Shown here one piece after another: positions 1 through 8,712 of a stretch of 34,838 nucleotides of DNA. The stretch comes from JAKPCT01 sp029553165 (GTDB lineage: Bacteria > Bacillota > UBA4882 > UBA8346), in the NCBI GenBank assembly GCA_035359995.1, contig DAORZT010000026.1:1-34838 (forward strand). The letters are read 5' to 3'. A program made the translations under genes and the position numbers. The notes beneath the pieces are model-generated. The model saw only the letters and a program-made list of their open reading frames with translations. It had not been told where the DNA came from and searched no databases. Positions within the stretch are counted from its first letter, which is position 1, and the number at the start of each line of letters is the position of its first letter.

Positions 1-436
1 TACTGGTCTTCTGGTCCAAATCCTCCAAATACTTTGCGTAGTCAACCGCCTTGATCCCGTCATTAAACTCCGCAAAGTCCTTAAACGTCTTATCCCACTC
101 TTTCTGTAACTGAGTATAAGTGAAAGTCAAGCCACGGACCGTATTCCGCACCATAATTAGACGTTCATATTGCTGTCTGATATATTCCCTTGTCAGTTCT
201 GCCGTCGTCAGATCCATCTTCTCCAAATGTTTAAGGTCGTCTTCGACACGTTTAACTATTGCTTTTGCTCTCTCAAGCTGCTCGATCACTTCCCAGATCT
301 TTAAAATATCAAATATCGGTCCGCCTTTAAATTTCCTAAACCAAGCTTCGGTTGTCGGGGTAAACGGCCCAACTGTCATCATTAAAAGAAAACAGATCGT
401 CAAAAAAACAATTGGCCTCATTCTCTTGCTCATCAT
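1..436 (-). CDS. trbJ: TrbJ-like (VirB5-type) secreted protein, second copy, 3' end cut by window edge
   Basis: The open frame starts at an ATG (436-434) after a GAGGG-like ribosome binding site and runs off the left end after 145 codons. The N terminus is basic, then hydrophobic, and ends in a Thr-Glu-Ala signal-peptidase-like site near residue 33, so it is probably exported. The rest is helical. Its YAKYLEDLDQKTS stretch matches YAEFLKNLDQRTS in the neighbouring TrbJ gene, so the two are tandem paralogues. TrbJ corresponds to VirB5, a minor pilus component or periplasmic assembly factor at the pilus tip. It lies 72 bases after the first trbJ and was probably cotranscribed with it. The C terminus is not visible, so completeness cannot be judged. 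A divergent unrelated helical protein is possible but less likely given the shared motif. Confidence 0.75.
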   Translation of the reverse strand, partial: MMSKRMRPIVFLTICFLLMMTVGPFTPTTEAWFRKFKGGPIFDILKIWEVIEQLERAKAIVKRVEDDLKHLEKMDLTTAELTREYIRQQYERLIMVRNTVRGLTFTYTQLQKEWDKTFKDFAEFNDGIKAVDYAKYLEDLDQKTS

Positions 437-508
437 CTTTTTCCCTCACAGAAGGTTCGTAAATTTCATTCTAAATCCTGACTTCCGGCTCCGAATTCAA
501 ATTAATTT

Positions 509-1246
509 TTAAAAACTAGGAAATCCCATCGAACTAACATTTTGAGTCGGATCGCCCAGTTGAATCTGATTCTTCTCAGCGTATATCCGTTGACTCATCT
601 TCTCCTGCATCTCCCACTGATAATACATCGTCTGCGCACGATAACTCATCGCCATTATCGTCTGCATCCGGAGTAACTGGTTCATCTGGAGTGCCTGGAT
701 CTGATTGCCAACCTGTAATGCTTGTAAGGTTCCGACTGAATCGTAAGATTTCTGCATCAATTTCTCTAATTCGTCCTTATCCCCATCCAGTTCACTGATC
801 AGACTCTGTGCCTTCATAGCGTCAAAAAGTGCATCACTGGTCCGTTGGTCCAGATTCTTCAGAAACTCGGCGTATTCGGCCCCCGACATCTTCATAAAAT
901 CTTCCTGTTGTTTATAGGTCTTTTTCCAGACCTCTTCGGTCTTATTGATGTCATAACTTAAGCCTTTAGCTTTGTTACGCAGATCAGTCAATTTACTAAT
1001 TGCGTCAAGTATGTATTTTTTACTGTTATTAAAGAAACCCAAACCTATTTTTTCTAAATGTTGTTTCATTTTTTCCAAAGCTTCTAATTGTGCTTTTAAT
1101 TGGTTTAATATTGCCTTTGCTTTTAAAAGATTATCCCAGTCAATAACCAAATACACTTTTGCTTCAGCCTTCGGCATTAAGGGCGCAAATACTGATGTAA
1201 TGAAGACCAGGACCAAAAAGGATGCTATTAGACGTCTCTGTCGCAG
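509..1246 (-). CDS. trbJ: TrbJ (VirB5-like) conjugal transfer protein
   Basis: This is an exported helical protein of about 245 residues. It has a basic N terminus, a hydrophobic core and a KAEA cleavage-type site, followed by long helices with heptad-like Leu, Lys and Glu spacing and a Met/Gln-rich region (residues about 190-225). Family knowledge: TrbJ/VirB5 proteins are periplasmic or pilus-tip components of P-type T4SS and usually follow trbE, as here. Start choice: the frame extends to a TTG at 1270, but a strong AAGGAGGTGA lies inside that extension. The codon at the right distance is a CTG at 1246, which places the signal peptide exactly at the N terminus. A GTG at 1255 is possible but too close to the binding site. 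A second trbJ-like gene follows after 72 bases. Confidence 0.82.
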   Translation of the reverse strand: MRQRRLIASFLVLVFITSVFAPLMPKAEAKVYLVIDWDNLLKAKAILNQLKAQLEALEKMKQHLEKIGLGFFNNSKKYILDAISKLTDLRNKAKGLSYDINKTEEVWKKTYKQQEDFMKMSGAEYAEFLKNLDQRTSDALFDAMKAQSLISELDGDKDELEKLMQKSYDSVGTLQALQVGNQIQALQMNQLLRMQTIMAMSYRAQTMYYQWEMQEKMSQRIYAEKNQIQLGDPTQNVSSMGFPSF

Positions 1247-1379
1247 TCCCGTCACCTCCTTTCTATCCAAGATTACGAATCCGGTATCCGGAAGTCAGAA
1301 TTCAGAATAAAACCTTTTTAAAATCAAAGCCAAATCTCATGACCAACAGTAACACCATACTGTGGTCCACAAGCCCTTC

Positions 1380-1407
1380 AGGACTTGCATTCATTGGTGC
1401 AAGTCCT
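1380..1407. repeat. Intergenic inverted repeat between trbE and trbJ
   Basis: A perfect 10-base inverted repeat, AGGACTTGCA and TGCAAGTCCT, is separated by 8 bases and lies just after the trbE stop codon. No T-run follows it on either strand, so it is not a classic intrinsic terminator. In mRNA it would form a stable hairpin that could protect the upstream message or tune trbJ expression; this is inference. Confidence 0.6.
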
Positions 1408-1413
1408 ACCGGA

Positions 1414-3852
1414 TCATTCTCCTTCGCCCCTTGCCAAGCTCTCCTGCAACTCCCGGTAGACATTTGCCTCATGGGTCAACTTCTTATACTTGAGCCACTC
1501 CTCATTAAACCGCTCGCGTCCAACCTCCGCCAGCAACTGCCTTACCATCCTCTGGTCCTCCTTCGAGCTCGCCGCGCAATATGCCAACGCTACCGGACCC
1601 AACGCCAACTCAAACAACCGCGACCCGTAAACACTCTTATAATAATATTGCCGTTTGGCGGTAGCCATCGAGATAATCTCGATCTCCCGGCTGTTCAATC
1701 CAAAGTTATAATAAGTCTTTGAAGTCTGTTCATCCCGGGCATTGGAATTTGGCAAATAAATCTTGGTCAGACACGACTCTGAGATCGCCGGTGCAATCGG
1801 GCTTGCCTCAACGTCGCGCAATGATTGCGTTGCAAATACTACTGAAACATTCGCTTTTCTTAAGACCTTAAGCCACTCCCTGATCTTCGCCGCAAACACC
1901 GGATTATCCAGGAACAACCAGCATTCATCCAGCACCAGCATCGTTGGTTTCCCGGTAAACCGCTGCTCTAATTTGTGGAAGAGATAACTCAAAGTCGGCG
2001 GTACGGCTGCCGGAGTATTCATCAACTTCTCCATCTCAAAACACTGCCAACTGCCATAATCAAGATTATCTTCCGTGGCGTCAAACAGCTTACCAAATGC
2101 GCCATTCAACGTAAACGGCTCCAACGCCTGCCGCAAAGTATTATCCTGGAGTAACAGCGTCAAACCGGTGATCGTCCGCTGGTCCCGCGGCGAGGTCGCC
2201 AACGACGAAAGCGCTGTCCAGACCAGCTTTTTAATATCCGGAGTGATCTCAATATTCTCACCCCGTAATAAATCATAGACCCATTCCGCTGCCCAGGACC
2301 GTTCATTCTCTTCATCAATCGCCGCCAACGGCTGGAATGAGAGCGTTCCTTCCGATTCATCCGCCAAATCATAAAAGTCGCCGCCGACTCCGGCCGTTAA
2401 GGCCCGGCAGGAACCGCCTTTGTCAAAGAAATAAACCTGGGCATCCGGATAACGGCGAAACTGTGAGGCCAATGTTGACAGCAAGACTGATTTACCGGCA
2501 CCGGTTGGTCCAACGATCATCGTATGACCAACGTCTCCAACATGTAAGCTCAACCGGAACGGAGTGGCATCAGGTGTTTGAACATGCATTAGTACTGGTC
2601 CGTTCAGATGTTTATTTAACTTTGGCCCAGCCCAGATCGCTGACAGCGGAAAGACATGGGCTAAGTTTAACGAACTGAATAATGGCCGCCGTACATTGGC
2701 GCGGCAGAGTCCCGGCAAACTGCCAAACCAGGCATCAACTGCATTTAAAGTTTCATTTACAACGTTAAAACCGAGACTGTTAATGCTCTTCTCAACTGCC
2801 CGGACCTTCTTCTCCACTATATTTGCGTCCGGGTCCGAAACCACTACTACTGCCGTGAAGTAACCATAACTGACGGCATCGTCTCCTAACTCCTGGGCTG
2901 CAGCATCGGAATCAAGACTTTTATTAAGCGCATCACTGTCAACCATCGCGCTCTCGGTCTGGGAGACCGTCTCCCGGATCAACGTCATAACTCCTTTACG
3001 TTTGGCAAACCATTGTTTACGGTAACGGTTGATCTCGGCTAACGCATCAATCTTATCAAGTGGTAAGAATCTTGTTACCCAACGGTATTCAAAATTTAAC
3101 CGGTTTAACTGGTCTAAGATCCCCGGAATCGTGGTCCCCGGGAAACCCATTACCGTGATCACCCGCAAATGATGATTGCCTAGCCGTGGTTCCAACCCAC
3201 CAATCAGCGGTGTATCAGCTAATATTGCATCCAGATACATCGGAATCTCCGGCACTTTAACCCGATGCCGCCCCAGTGATATACAACTGTGCAAGTAAGT
3301 CAAAGTCTCTTCATCATCAAGCGGCTCCGCTTCCGCCATCAACTCCCGAAACAGGGTATAAATCCGATCAACTTCAGTAAGAAATGTTTTTAAATGAGCG
3401 CTATAGGCTTGCCGTTCGCGTTCCATATCTCTTTCAATGATAAACTTTTCAAAACGATTGTTCGTTTCCTGCGGCGGCAAATAAAAGAGGGTAAAGTAAT
3501 AGTTGTTCTCATAATGATTGCCCGAAGCAAAAAAACCCTTCCGTTCTTCATCAATCATTGCCGTAATTAAATCCGGAAATTTTGAGTCAGGATATTTTTG
3601 ACTGGTTACCCGTTGCGCCTCAGCATAGATCGCCCATCCACCTGAAAGACGTTTCAAAATATTATTAATCTGAGCGGTAATAGTGATTAATTCACCCCGA
3701 GTCGCACTGTCCAAATCAGGTCCCCGAAACCGGAAAGTCTTTTGAAACGAACCATCTTTATTCAGGATTACCCCTGGAGCTACTAAAGCAGCCCATGGCA
3801 GAAAATCAGACAGGCGATCCGGTTTACTCCGAAACTCTTTCAAATTAAACAT
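1414..3852 (-). CDS. trbE: TrbE (VirB4-type) T4SS ATPase, copy 1
   Basis: An 812-residue VirB4-family ATPase, the usual length for TrbE. The Walker A motif GPTGAGKS lies near residue 448 and the Walker B motif LVLDE near residue 640, followed by WLFLDNP and the ATQSLRD segment typical of VirB4 C-terminal domains. It powers pilus assembly and substrate translocation at the inner membrane. Start choice: the ATG at 3852 gives an N terminus (MFNLKEF) aligned residue for residue with the second copy (MLNLREY); an upstream TTG at 3879 overlaps trbD and is rejected. An AAGGAG lies 13 bases upstream, the same long spacing as in copy 2. The two copies share 51 of their first 64 residues. Codon use here is visibly richer in G and C than in copy 2. 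Both Walker motifs are intact, so it should be active. Confidence 0.96.
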   Translation of the reverse strand: MFNLKEFRSKPDRLSDFLPWAALVAPGVILNKDGSFQKTFRFRGPDLDSATRGELITITAQINNILKRLSGGWAIYAEAQRVTSQKYPDSKFPDLITAMIDEERKGFFASGNHYENNYYFTLFYLPPQETNNRFEKFIIERDMERERQAYSAHLKTFLTEVDRIYTLFRELMAEAEPLDDEETLTYLHSCISLGRHRVKVPEIPMYLDAILADTPLIGGLEPRLGNHHLRVITVMGFPGTTIPGILDQLNRLNFEYRWVTRFLPLDKIDALAEINRYRKQWFAKRKGVMTLIRETVSQTESAMVDSDALNKSLDSDAAAQELGDDAVSYGYFTAVVVVSDPDANIVEKKVRAVEKSINSLGFNVVNETLNAVDAWFGSLPGLCRANVRRPLFSSLNLAHVFPLSAIWAGPKLNKHLNGPVLMHVQTPDATPFRLSLHVGDVGHTMIVGPTGAGKSVLLSTLASQFRRYPDAQVYFFDKGGSCRALTAGVGGDFYDLADESEGTLSFQPLAAIDEENERSWAAEWVYDLLRGENIEITPDIKKLVWTALSSLATSPRDQRTITGLTLLLQDNTLRQALEPFTLNGAFGKLFDATEDNLDYGSWQCFEMEKLMNTPAAVPPTLSYLFHKLEQRFTGKPTMLVLDECWLFLDNPVFAAKIREWLKVLRKANVSVVFATQSLRDVEASPIAPAISESCLTKIYLPNSNARDEQTSKTYYNFGLNSREIEIISMATAKRQYYYKSVYGSRLFELALGPVALAYCAASSKEDQRMVRQLLAEVGRERFNEEWLKYKKLTHEANVYRELQESLARGEGE

Positions 3853-3875
3853 CTCTACTATTGCACTCCTTAATA

Positions 3876-4130
3876 TCAATAACTTGAATAATATCTCTTT
3901 TGGTGAATATGCCTTTTAAAACAGTCAAAAAACTGTGCATCACGTTTTGTTGCAATAACTGCTAAAATATGGATCACCAGACAGATCGGTAGTGCCAGCC
4001 ACGATTGTAATCCCAATCCTAACGCCGCTGCCAGCGTCCCGTTGATGATTCCAATCGCCCGTGGTACTCCACCCATTAAGATCTGTTCGGTCAACGACCG
4101 ATGGACCGGAATCTCATAACCATCTGACAT
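3876..4130 (-). CDS. trbD: TrbD (VirB3-like) inner-membrane protein, copy 1
   Basis: An 84-residue protein with an N-terminal VHRSLTEQILMGG segment, then hydrophobic stretches around residues 23-37 and 43-60, and a basic C terminus (FKRHIHQKRYY). This is the TrbD/VirB3 pattern. VirB3 proteins associate with VirB4 at the inner membrane, and the gene lies directly before trbE. It is near-identical in layout to the 82-residue copy at 31096-31344. ATG start with an AAGGAG-type site a few bases upstream. Confidence 0.92.
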   Translation of the reverse strand: MSDGYEIPVHRSLTEQILMGGVPRAIGIINGTLAAALGLGLQSWLALPICLVIHILAVIATKRDAQFFDCFKRHIHQKRYYSSY

Positions 4131-4233
4131 TGTAAGATCTCCTTATAACTTTAGCTTGTTTGAATGTAATCAGATTTCGCGCCGCTGTGGCTGAAACGCC
4201 ACCGCGGCACACGTCTTTTCACATCAATTTGTC

Positions 4234-4563
4234 TTAAAACGGAAGACCAGCTGAAAATCCAAAGAAGTTTAAGAAAAAGCTACTTGCAGTGAATGCGATT
4301 GAAAGACCAAAAACAATCTGCAATCCCTTACGCAGTCCGCCGCCGCCTTCACCAAATGCCAGTCCTAAACCGGTTGAAATAATCGCCAAAGTTCCAATAA
4401 TCTTGGCCACCGGACCACTAAATGAATTTAAGATCTTCTCCAATGGACCTTCCCAAGGCATGTCCGATCCTGCTGCCAACGTAACCGTTGACAATACTAA
4501 CATCAGACCAACCAACAACATCCCTACAGCCATTACCTTTGAGAAAACTCTGATTTTTTGCAT
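4234..4563 (-). CDS. trbC: TrbC (VirB2-like) pilin, copy 1
   Basis: A 109-residue prepilin with an N-terminal signal segment (residues about 7-30, ending near LAAG), a DMPWEGPLEKIL motif, and two hydrophobic helices joined by a Gly-rich loop containing FGEGGGG. This is the VirB2/TrbC major pilin topology. Start choice: the frame can be extended 30 codons upstream, but AAAGGAGAG lies just before the ATG at 4563, and that start puts the signal sequence at the N terminus. It is much diverged from copy 2 (31414-31785), which keeps the PW...I...L.GP.AK pattern and the SFGEG loop. The two could build distinct pili. Confidence 0.9.
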   Translation of the reverse strand: MQKIRVFSKVMAVGMLLVGLMLVLSTVTLAAGSDMPWEGPLEKILNSFSGPVAKIIGTLAIISTGLGLAFGEGGGGLRKGLQIVFGLSIAFTASSFFLNFFGFSAGLPF

Positions 4564-4691
4564 GCTAAATCTCTCCTTTTTTGATTCTTTTTTTAAATAT
4601 TGTAATTTATGGATGTAATGGTTACTCCATAACCTCCAAACATTTAATAACATGGATTAGTCTTCAATTTAGTCGCTGTACTGCTTAATCC

Positions 4692-5645
4692 TTAGACAGG
4701 ACGGAGGAGATAGTTGCCGTCTTCGATCCCATCCACCGCTACAACCTCTCTAATCCTTCTTCCATGCTGATAGCGTTCAATATAGATAATCAGATTGACC
4801 GCCTCCGCAATCAATTCCTTCTGTGGTGTCGGGATCGCTTCCTGGATCAACTGCTCCAACCGGGTCAATCCCCCTCTGGCGCTGTTAGCATGGACCGTCG
4901 CACAACCTCCGGGATGTCCGGTATTCCAAGCTTTAAGCAGTGTCAACGCTTCCGCTCCCCGCACCTCACCGACCACGATCCGGTCCGGACGGAGCCGCAT
5001 GGTTGCTTTAAGTAAGTCATTCATCGAAACATGCTCCCGGGACCGTAAAAAGACGGTATCCGGCGCGGTACACTGCAACTCCAACGTATCCTCAATAATG
5101 ATGATCCGGTCACCGACCTGCGCAATCTCATTTAAAACCGCATTGGCCAAGGTAGTTTTACCCGACCCGGTACCACCGACAATCAAAATATTCTTCTTTT
5201 GGTGAACTGCATCAATTATTGACTGGCGTTGTTCCGGAGTCATAATCTGCTGCTCAACATAATTGTCCAGCGTGAAAACCATCAGTGCCTTCTTTCGAAT
5301 GGTAAACACGGGCGCAGTTACTACCGGTGGCAATAATCCCTGAAACCGATTGCCACTCCCCGGAAATTCAGCGCTCAAGATGGGGTTATCAGCATTGCAG
5401 ACTGCTCCGGTCGAACTGGCAATCAGGTAAATAACCCGTTCCGCATTGGCCGGTGAGATTGTCATGTTAGTATCGGAACGACCCTCCCCCAACTTTTCAA
5501 CCCACAGCTTACCATCGGGATTTAACATCAACTCTACCACTTTTGGGTCTTCCAACAATCTCCCGATCTCCGGGCCAACTGCCGTTGCCAGCATCTGCAT
5601 CAGTCGATCATAACTGGTCTCAACCTTTTTCATGTTACTGTTCAT
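4692..5645 (-). CDS. trbB: TrbB (VirB11-type) secretion ATPase
   Basis: A 317-residue hexameric ATPase of the VirB11/TrbB family. Walker A GGTGSGKT is at residues about 157-164. It is followed by an IIIIEDTLEL Asp box, a RLRPDRIVVGEVRG Walker B-like segment and a His box (GHPGGCATVHANSA), all in the usual order. It cooperates with VirB4 to drive pilus biogenesis and substrate transfer from the cytoplasmic face. Start choice: the ATG at 5645 follows AAGGAAGGTGG at good spacing; a GTG 24 bases upstream lacks a site. This is the only trbB in the window. The second trb set goes straight from trbI to trbC, so this ATPase may serve both sets. Confidence 0.96.
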   Translation of the reverse strand: MNSNMKKVETSYDRLMQMLATAVGPEIGRLLEDPKVVELMLNPDGKLWVEKLGEGRSDTNMTISPANAERVIYLIASSTGAVCNADNPILSAEFPGSGNRFQGLLPPVVTAPVFTIRKKALMVFTLDNYVEQQIMTPEQRQSIIDAVHQKKNILIVGGTGSGKTTLANAVLNEIAQVGDRIIIIEDTLELQCTAPDTVFLRSREHVSMNDLLKATMRLRPDRIVVGEVRGAEALTLLKAWNTGHPGGCATVHANSARGGLTRLEQLIQEAIPTPQKELIAEAVNLIIYIERYQHGRRIREVVAVDGIEDGNYLLRPV

Positions 5646-5730
5646 CACTAACCACCTTCCTTCTTTCACGCTGAAGGTTCGGCATTCACTCTAATAAATC
5701 CTTTCAAAACCAGCCATTATGATCCAATCT

Positions 5731-7065
5731 TTAACGTTTAACTTTGTATGGTTGCAAAATAAAATCCTTGTCAACAAGCACATTGAATCTGAATCCCGGT
5801 CTAATCTCCAAGGTCGGTTGAATATTCATGTTTTTCTCAGCCAGCCTTACTCCGACACGGGAGACATTTTCAGACGCGCCTTGAGTAGCCAATTCAGAAT
5901 ATGTCATCCTTTCGCTAGCCTCTCCCTGCGCTACTCTGGCACCGGCGCTGAAGACACTGGTAAAGAAGATTCCGCTAATAAGCCGGCCATAATGATTATT
6001 GACACGATCTTTAACTCCCGAATAACCACTGCCATCAACACCAATTAATGTTTGTAAGTCGATTGAATCACCATTCGGATAGATCAACCTGTTCCAAACC
6101 ACCAAGACCCGTTTTTGACCATAGATCACTTTGCTGTCGTAAGTCCCGATAATTCGGGAACCCTGCGGAATCAACAGATACCGGCCTGTTACCGTATCAT
6201 AAACATTCTCGCGAACCTGTGCCACCAATTTTCCTGGCAAGTCACTGTTGATACCGGTTATTAACACCGCTGGGATAATTGTCCCTGCTTTCACTTCATA
6301 TCTTGACAGCGGTTTTTGCAAAGACGAGGTTGCATAAAATGCACTGCCATGATTCTGCTTGATAAAATCCCGTTTCTGGTCCTGATGATCAGTTTGTGAC
6401 TGCTGCCCTACCTCATCCGGATAACCCTCATCAGCATTCATCTGTTGCATCATAGCTTTGGCCAAAGCATCGATACTCGACTCTTCCGCACTGGATTCTT
6501 TCTTACCGGAATCATCCTTTTTCATTGATTCTTCGTTTGAGCCACTGTTAAATCGGATCGGGCTTTTCTTCGCGGCTAACAATTCTTTCTGTTCCAAGGT
6601 CATTTCACTTGACCCGGTCCGGTATTCCCCTTCACTCCCAAAATCATACCTGTCATCAATAAATCCTTCCTGTTTCGGTACTTTGGGTTGGGAGAACAAC
6701 GCTTCATCAAATCCATCCAACGGCGGTAGCATTTCTGGCGAGTCCTTGGTTACAACTTGCCGCTCATAACCATCCGGAAGATCATTCAACTCATCCGGTG
6801 CAAGACCAAAAGCCGGTGCCGAGATCTGTCCTGCCTGTTGTTGACCAATTTGTTCGGTACTTGCCGGTTTTACCGGCGGTGTAAACGCATACATGATTCC
6901 TAACATTAGAAAGGCGCCAATTGATACGGTTATTATCATTACCGTTTTCCGGTTAAACCCGGTCCCTTGTGGCGCTGCCGGTCTGACAACAATCCCGCCA
7001 TCATTTACCGGTTGATTGGCCATCTCCAATTCATTATTCAGATCGTTGTTTAAATTGTCACTCAT
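5731..7065 (-). CDS. trbI: TrbI (VirB10-like) T4SS core protein, copy 1
   Basis: A 444-residue VirB10-family protein. It has a short cytoplasmic N terminus, one transmembrane helix (residues about 42-62), a long charged and Ser-rich periplasmic linker, and a C-terminal beta domain with YEVKAGTIIPAVL and NVYDTVTGRYLLIPQGSR, the family hallmark region. VirB10 spans from the inner to the outer membrane in diderm cells and transmits ATPase signals to the channel. The start follows AAGGAGG by the usual distance. It is paralogous to 31917-33263: the C-terminal domains match closely, while the linkers differ almost completely. Confidence 0.95.
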   Translation of the reverse strand: MSDNLNNDLNNELEMANQPVNDGGIVVRPAAPQGTGFNRKTVMIITVSIGAFLMLGIMYAFTPPVKPASTEQIGQQQAGQISAPAFGLAPDELNDLPDGYERQVVTKDSPEMLPPLDGFDEALFSQPKVPKQEGFIDDRYDFGSEGEYRTGSSEMTLEQKELLAAKKSPIRFNSGSNEESMKKDDSGKKESSAEESSIDALAKAMMQQMNADEGYPDEVGQQSQTDHQDQKRDFIKQNHGSAFYATSSLQKPLSRYEVKAGTIIPAVLITGINSDLPGKLVAQVRENVYDTVTGRYLLIPQGSRIIGTYDSKVIYGQKRVLVVWNRLIYPNGDSIDLQTLIGVDGSGYSGVKDRVNNHYGRLISGIFFTSVFSAGARVAQGEASERMTYSELATQGASENVSRVGVRLAEKNMNIQPTLEIRPGFRFNVLVDKDFILQPYKVKR

Positions 7066-7086
7066 TTACTACCCTCCTTATCACAA

Positions 7087-7938
7087 TTATTTTCTGTAAA
7101 TCTTAACAACCTCTTTACCACAACGGAGTTCACCATGTTGAAAGATGCGGTCGATGATATAGTAATTGTTCTTCACACGATAATTAACCAATAATAAGCT
7201 CTTGCCTTCTTTGATAAATAAGGCAGGTGCTTCACCGGAGAACATTGTTTTTGGCATCTTAATGTAAGTTTTAATACCATCATCGAATACCAGCTCCGGA
7301 GTCCAACTATACTTCTTTTTACTGCTTATCCGATATTTAAAGTTCAAATTCTCCGGTTCAAAATTAACGATACTGTCTTCTCCGAGGACAATCGTCTCTT
7401 TGGCGATCTTCTCCTCTTCTTGTTGTTTCCGGAGGAATGCAGCCCTCTCTTCATGAGGATAGGCCCAGTTTACAATCGGAGTAAACCAGTCAGTCGCCTC
7501 CAGGCTTAAATGATAAGAATGTTTATCAGTATTGATTACCATATTTGTTTTGAGGCCGGCTTTCAATGGCTTAACATATACGTGCCATTGGACTTGGTCA
7601 CCACTGCCGGACTGCGCCTGATCAACCATCCAGCGGACCGTATCTCCACCACCGACAAATAAAATCTCTTCACCCGGCTGGAGTTGTATATCAGTCAGAC
7701 GTCCTTCTTGACAGTAAACCTTATAAATTTGATTTGGCGCGTATGAGAAGACAAAATCTGCCTGTTTGGTCATTGCATCGGGGAGATCGAGGGTATTTCT
7801 TTCCACATTTTCAGCTGCAACCCTCTCTGCAGTCTGAGCAACATTACCGTCTTCACCTGTTAGACTCTCCGCATACACCAGTGGTAAACTTACACATAAT
7901 ACCAACAACATCAACAACACTACTTTTAACTTTTTCAT
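7087..7938 (-). CDS. trbG: TrbG (VirB9-like) T4SS core protein, copy 1
   Basis: A 283-residue secreted protein with a signal peptide (cleavage near VYA-ES, residue 23). Its VirB9/TrbG body carries PNQIYKVYCQ, LTDIQLQPGEEILFVG and GDTVRWMVD, and a C-terminal beta domain ending in ELRCGKEVVKIYRK. VirB9 forms the outer-membrane core ring with VirB7 and VirB10. No VirB7/TrbH-like lipoprotein gene is seen beside it. AAAGGAGG precedes the ATG. trbF ends 1 base before this gene starts, which indicates coupled translation. Confidence 0.95.
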   Translation of the reverse strand: MKKLKVVLLMLLVLCVSLPLVYAESLTGEDGNVAQTAERVAAENVERNTLDLPDAMTKQADFVFSYAPNQIYKVYCQEGRLTDIQLQPGEEILFVGGGDTVRWMVDQAQSGSGDQVQWHVYVKPLKAGLKTNMVINTDKHSYHLSLEATDWFTPIVNWAYPHEERAAFLRKQQEEEKIAKETIVLGEDSIVNFEPENLNFKYRISSKKKYSWTPELVFDDGIKTYIKMPKTMFSGEAPALFIKEGKSLLLVNYRVKNNYYIIDRIFQHGELRCGKEVVKIYRK

Positions 7939-7939
7939 T

Positions 7940-8653
7940 TTAATTTTTTCCTCCTTTTGTTAATTCTTTTGACCATGAAAAATCTTTAATATAAAGTCCT
8001 AATGGATTTTGCAGCAACTCCTTCTCGCTTCGCGGAGTGGAAAAATCAAAAGTAAACAATCCTGTCATCCAATAGGAATCTTTCAAGGCTCCTTCTTTGC
8101 TATAGACATCTTCCCGCCATCTAATCTGGTATGTATCCTTGGACATTGCAACAACAACATTGATATCAACCTGAACTGTTTCAGTACCAATTTTTTTCAA
8201 AGGCTCTTCCACCTTTACGATTTGGCTCATCTTATTGGCTGCTGACTGCCGCAGAAACGCATATACCGAAAGCCAATTTTGTTTGGCGATTACCGGATCT
8301 AACGGTATTGTCCGCGCCTTCTGGACTACCTGTGACAGAAAATACTTTATTTCCTTCTCTTGAGGCACGTATTTCGACTCTCGCGCCGGACCAATTGCGG
8401 TAGCAGTACCATCAGACCCAACCTGAACCACATAGGGGGTTACCATACTCTTAGAACTCTGATAAATCAGTCCTATTGCTAAAACCAAACACAAAGTAAT
8501 ACTTACTAATGCGCACAATCGCCAGTTTAATGCTTGCACCCGCGCTGAACCAATCCGATTGTCCCATTCTTCTCTAGCCCGGTCATAAGGTGTTACCGGA
8601 TAGCTTTCCGGGTGATAACTTTGAGTCGGTTGATTCAGTTCCTTAACACTCAT
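7940..8653 (-). CDS. trbF: TrbF (VirB8-like) inner-membrane protein, copy 1
   Basis: A 237-residue bitopic protein. The cytoplasmic N terminus contains REEWDNRIGSARVQALNW, one transmembrane helix covers residues about 47-66, and the periplasmic VirB8/NTF2-like domain carries YVPQEKEIKYFL and LGLYIKDFSWSKEL near the end. VirB8 scaffolds the inner-membrane complex. Start: ATG at 8653 after AGGGG. It opens trb set 1, with a small XRE-like regulator 59 bases upstream in the same direction. It is strongly similar to the right-edge gene, which shares the EEWDNRIGSARVQA motif. Confidence 0.94.
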   Translation of the reverse strand: MSVKELNQPTQSYHPESYPVTPYDRAREEWDNRIGSARVQALNWRLCALVSITLCLVLAIGLIYQSSKSMVTPYVVQVGSDGTATAIGPARESKYVPQEKEIKYFLSQVVQKARTIPLDPVIAKQNWLSVYAFLRQSAANKMSQIVKVEEPLKKIGTETVQVDINVVVAMSKDTYQIRWREDVYSKEGALKDSYWMTGLFTFDFSTPRSEKELLQNPLGLYIKDFSWSKELTKGGKN

Positions 8654-8712
8654 CCAATCATCCCCTATTCTTCTTAATCAATCTTGCAACATTAAGAGTT
8701 AATCTGTTTTAT

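Noticed and set aside
1222..1722. Plus-strand open frames opposite trbE, trbJ, trbB, trbI and trbL, such as 1222-1722, 2337-2678, 4795-5205 and 25939-26319.
   Set aside because: They overlap well-supported minus-strand genes, lack good ribosome binding sites and show no family motifs. They are reading-frame shadows.
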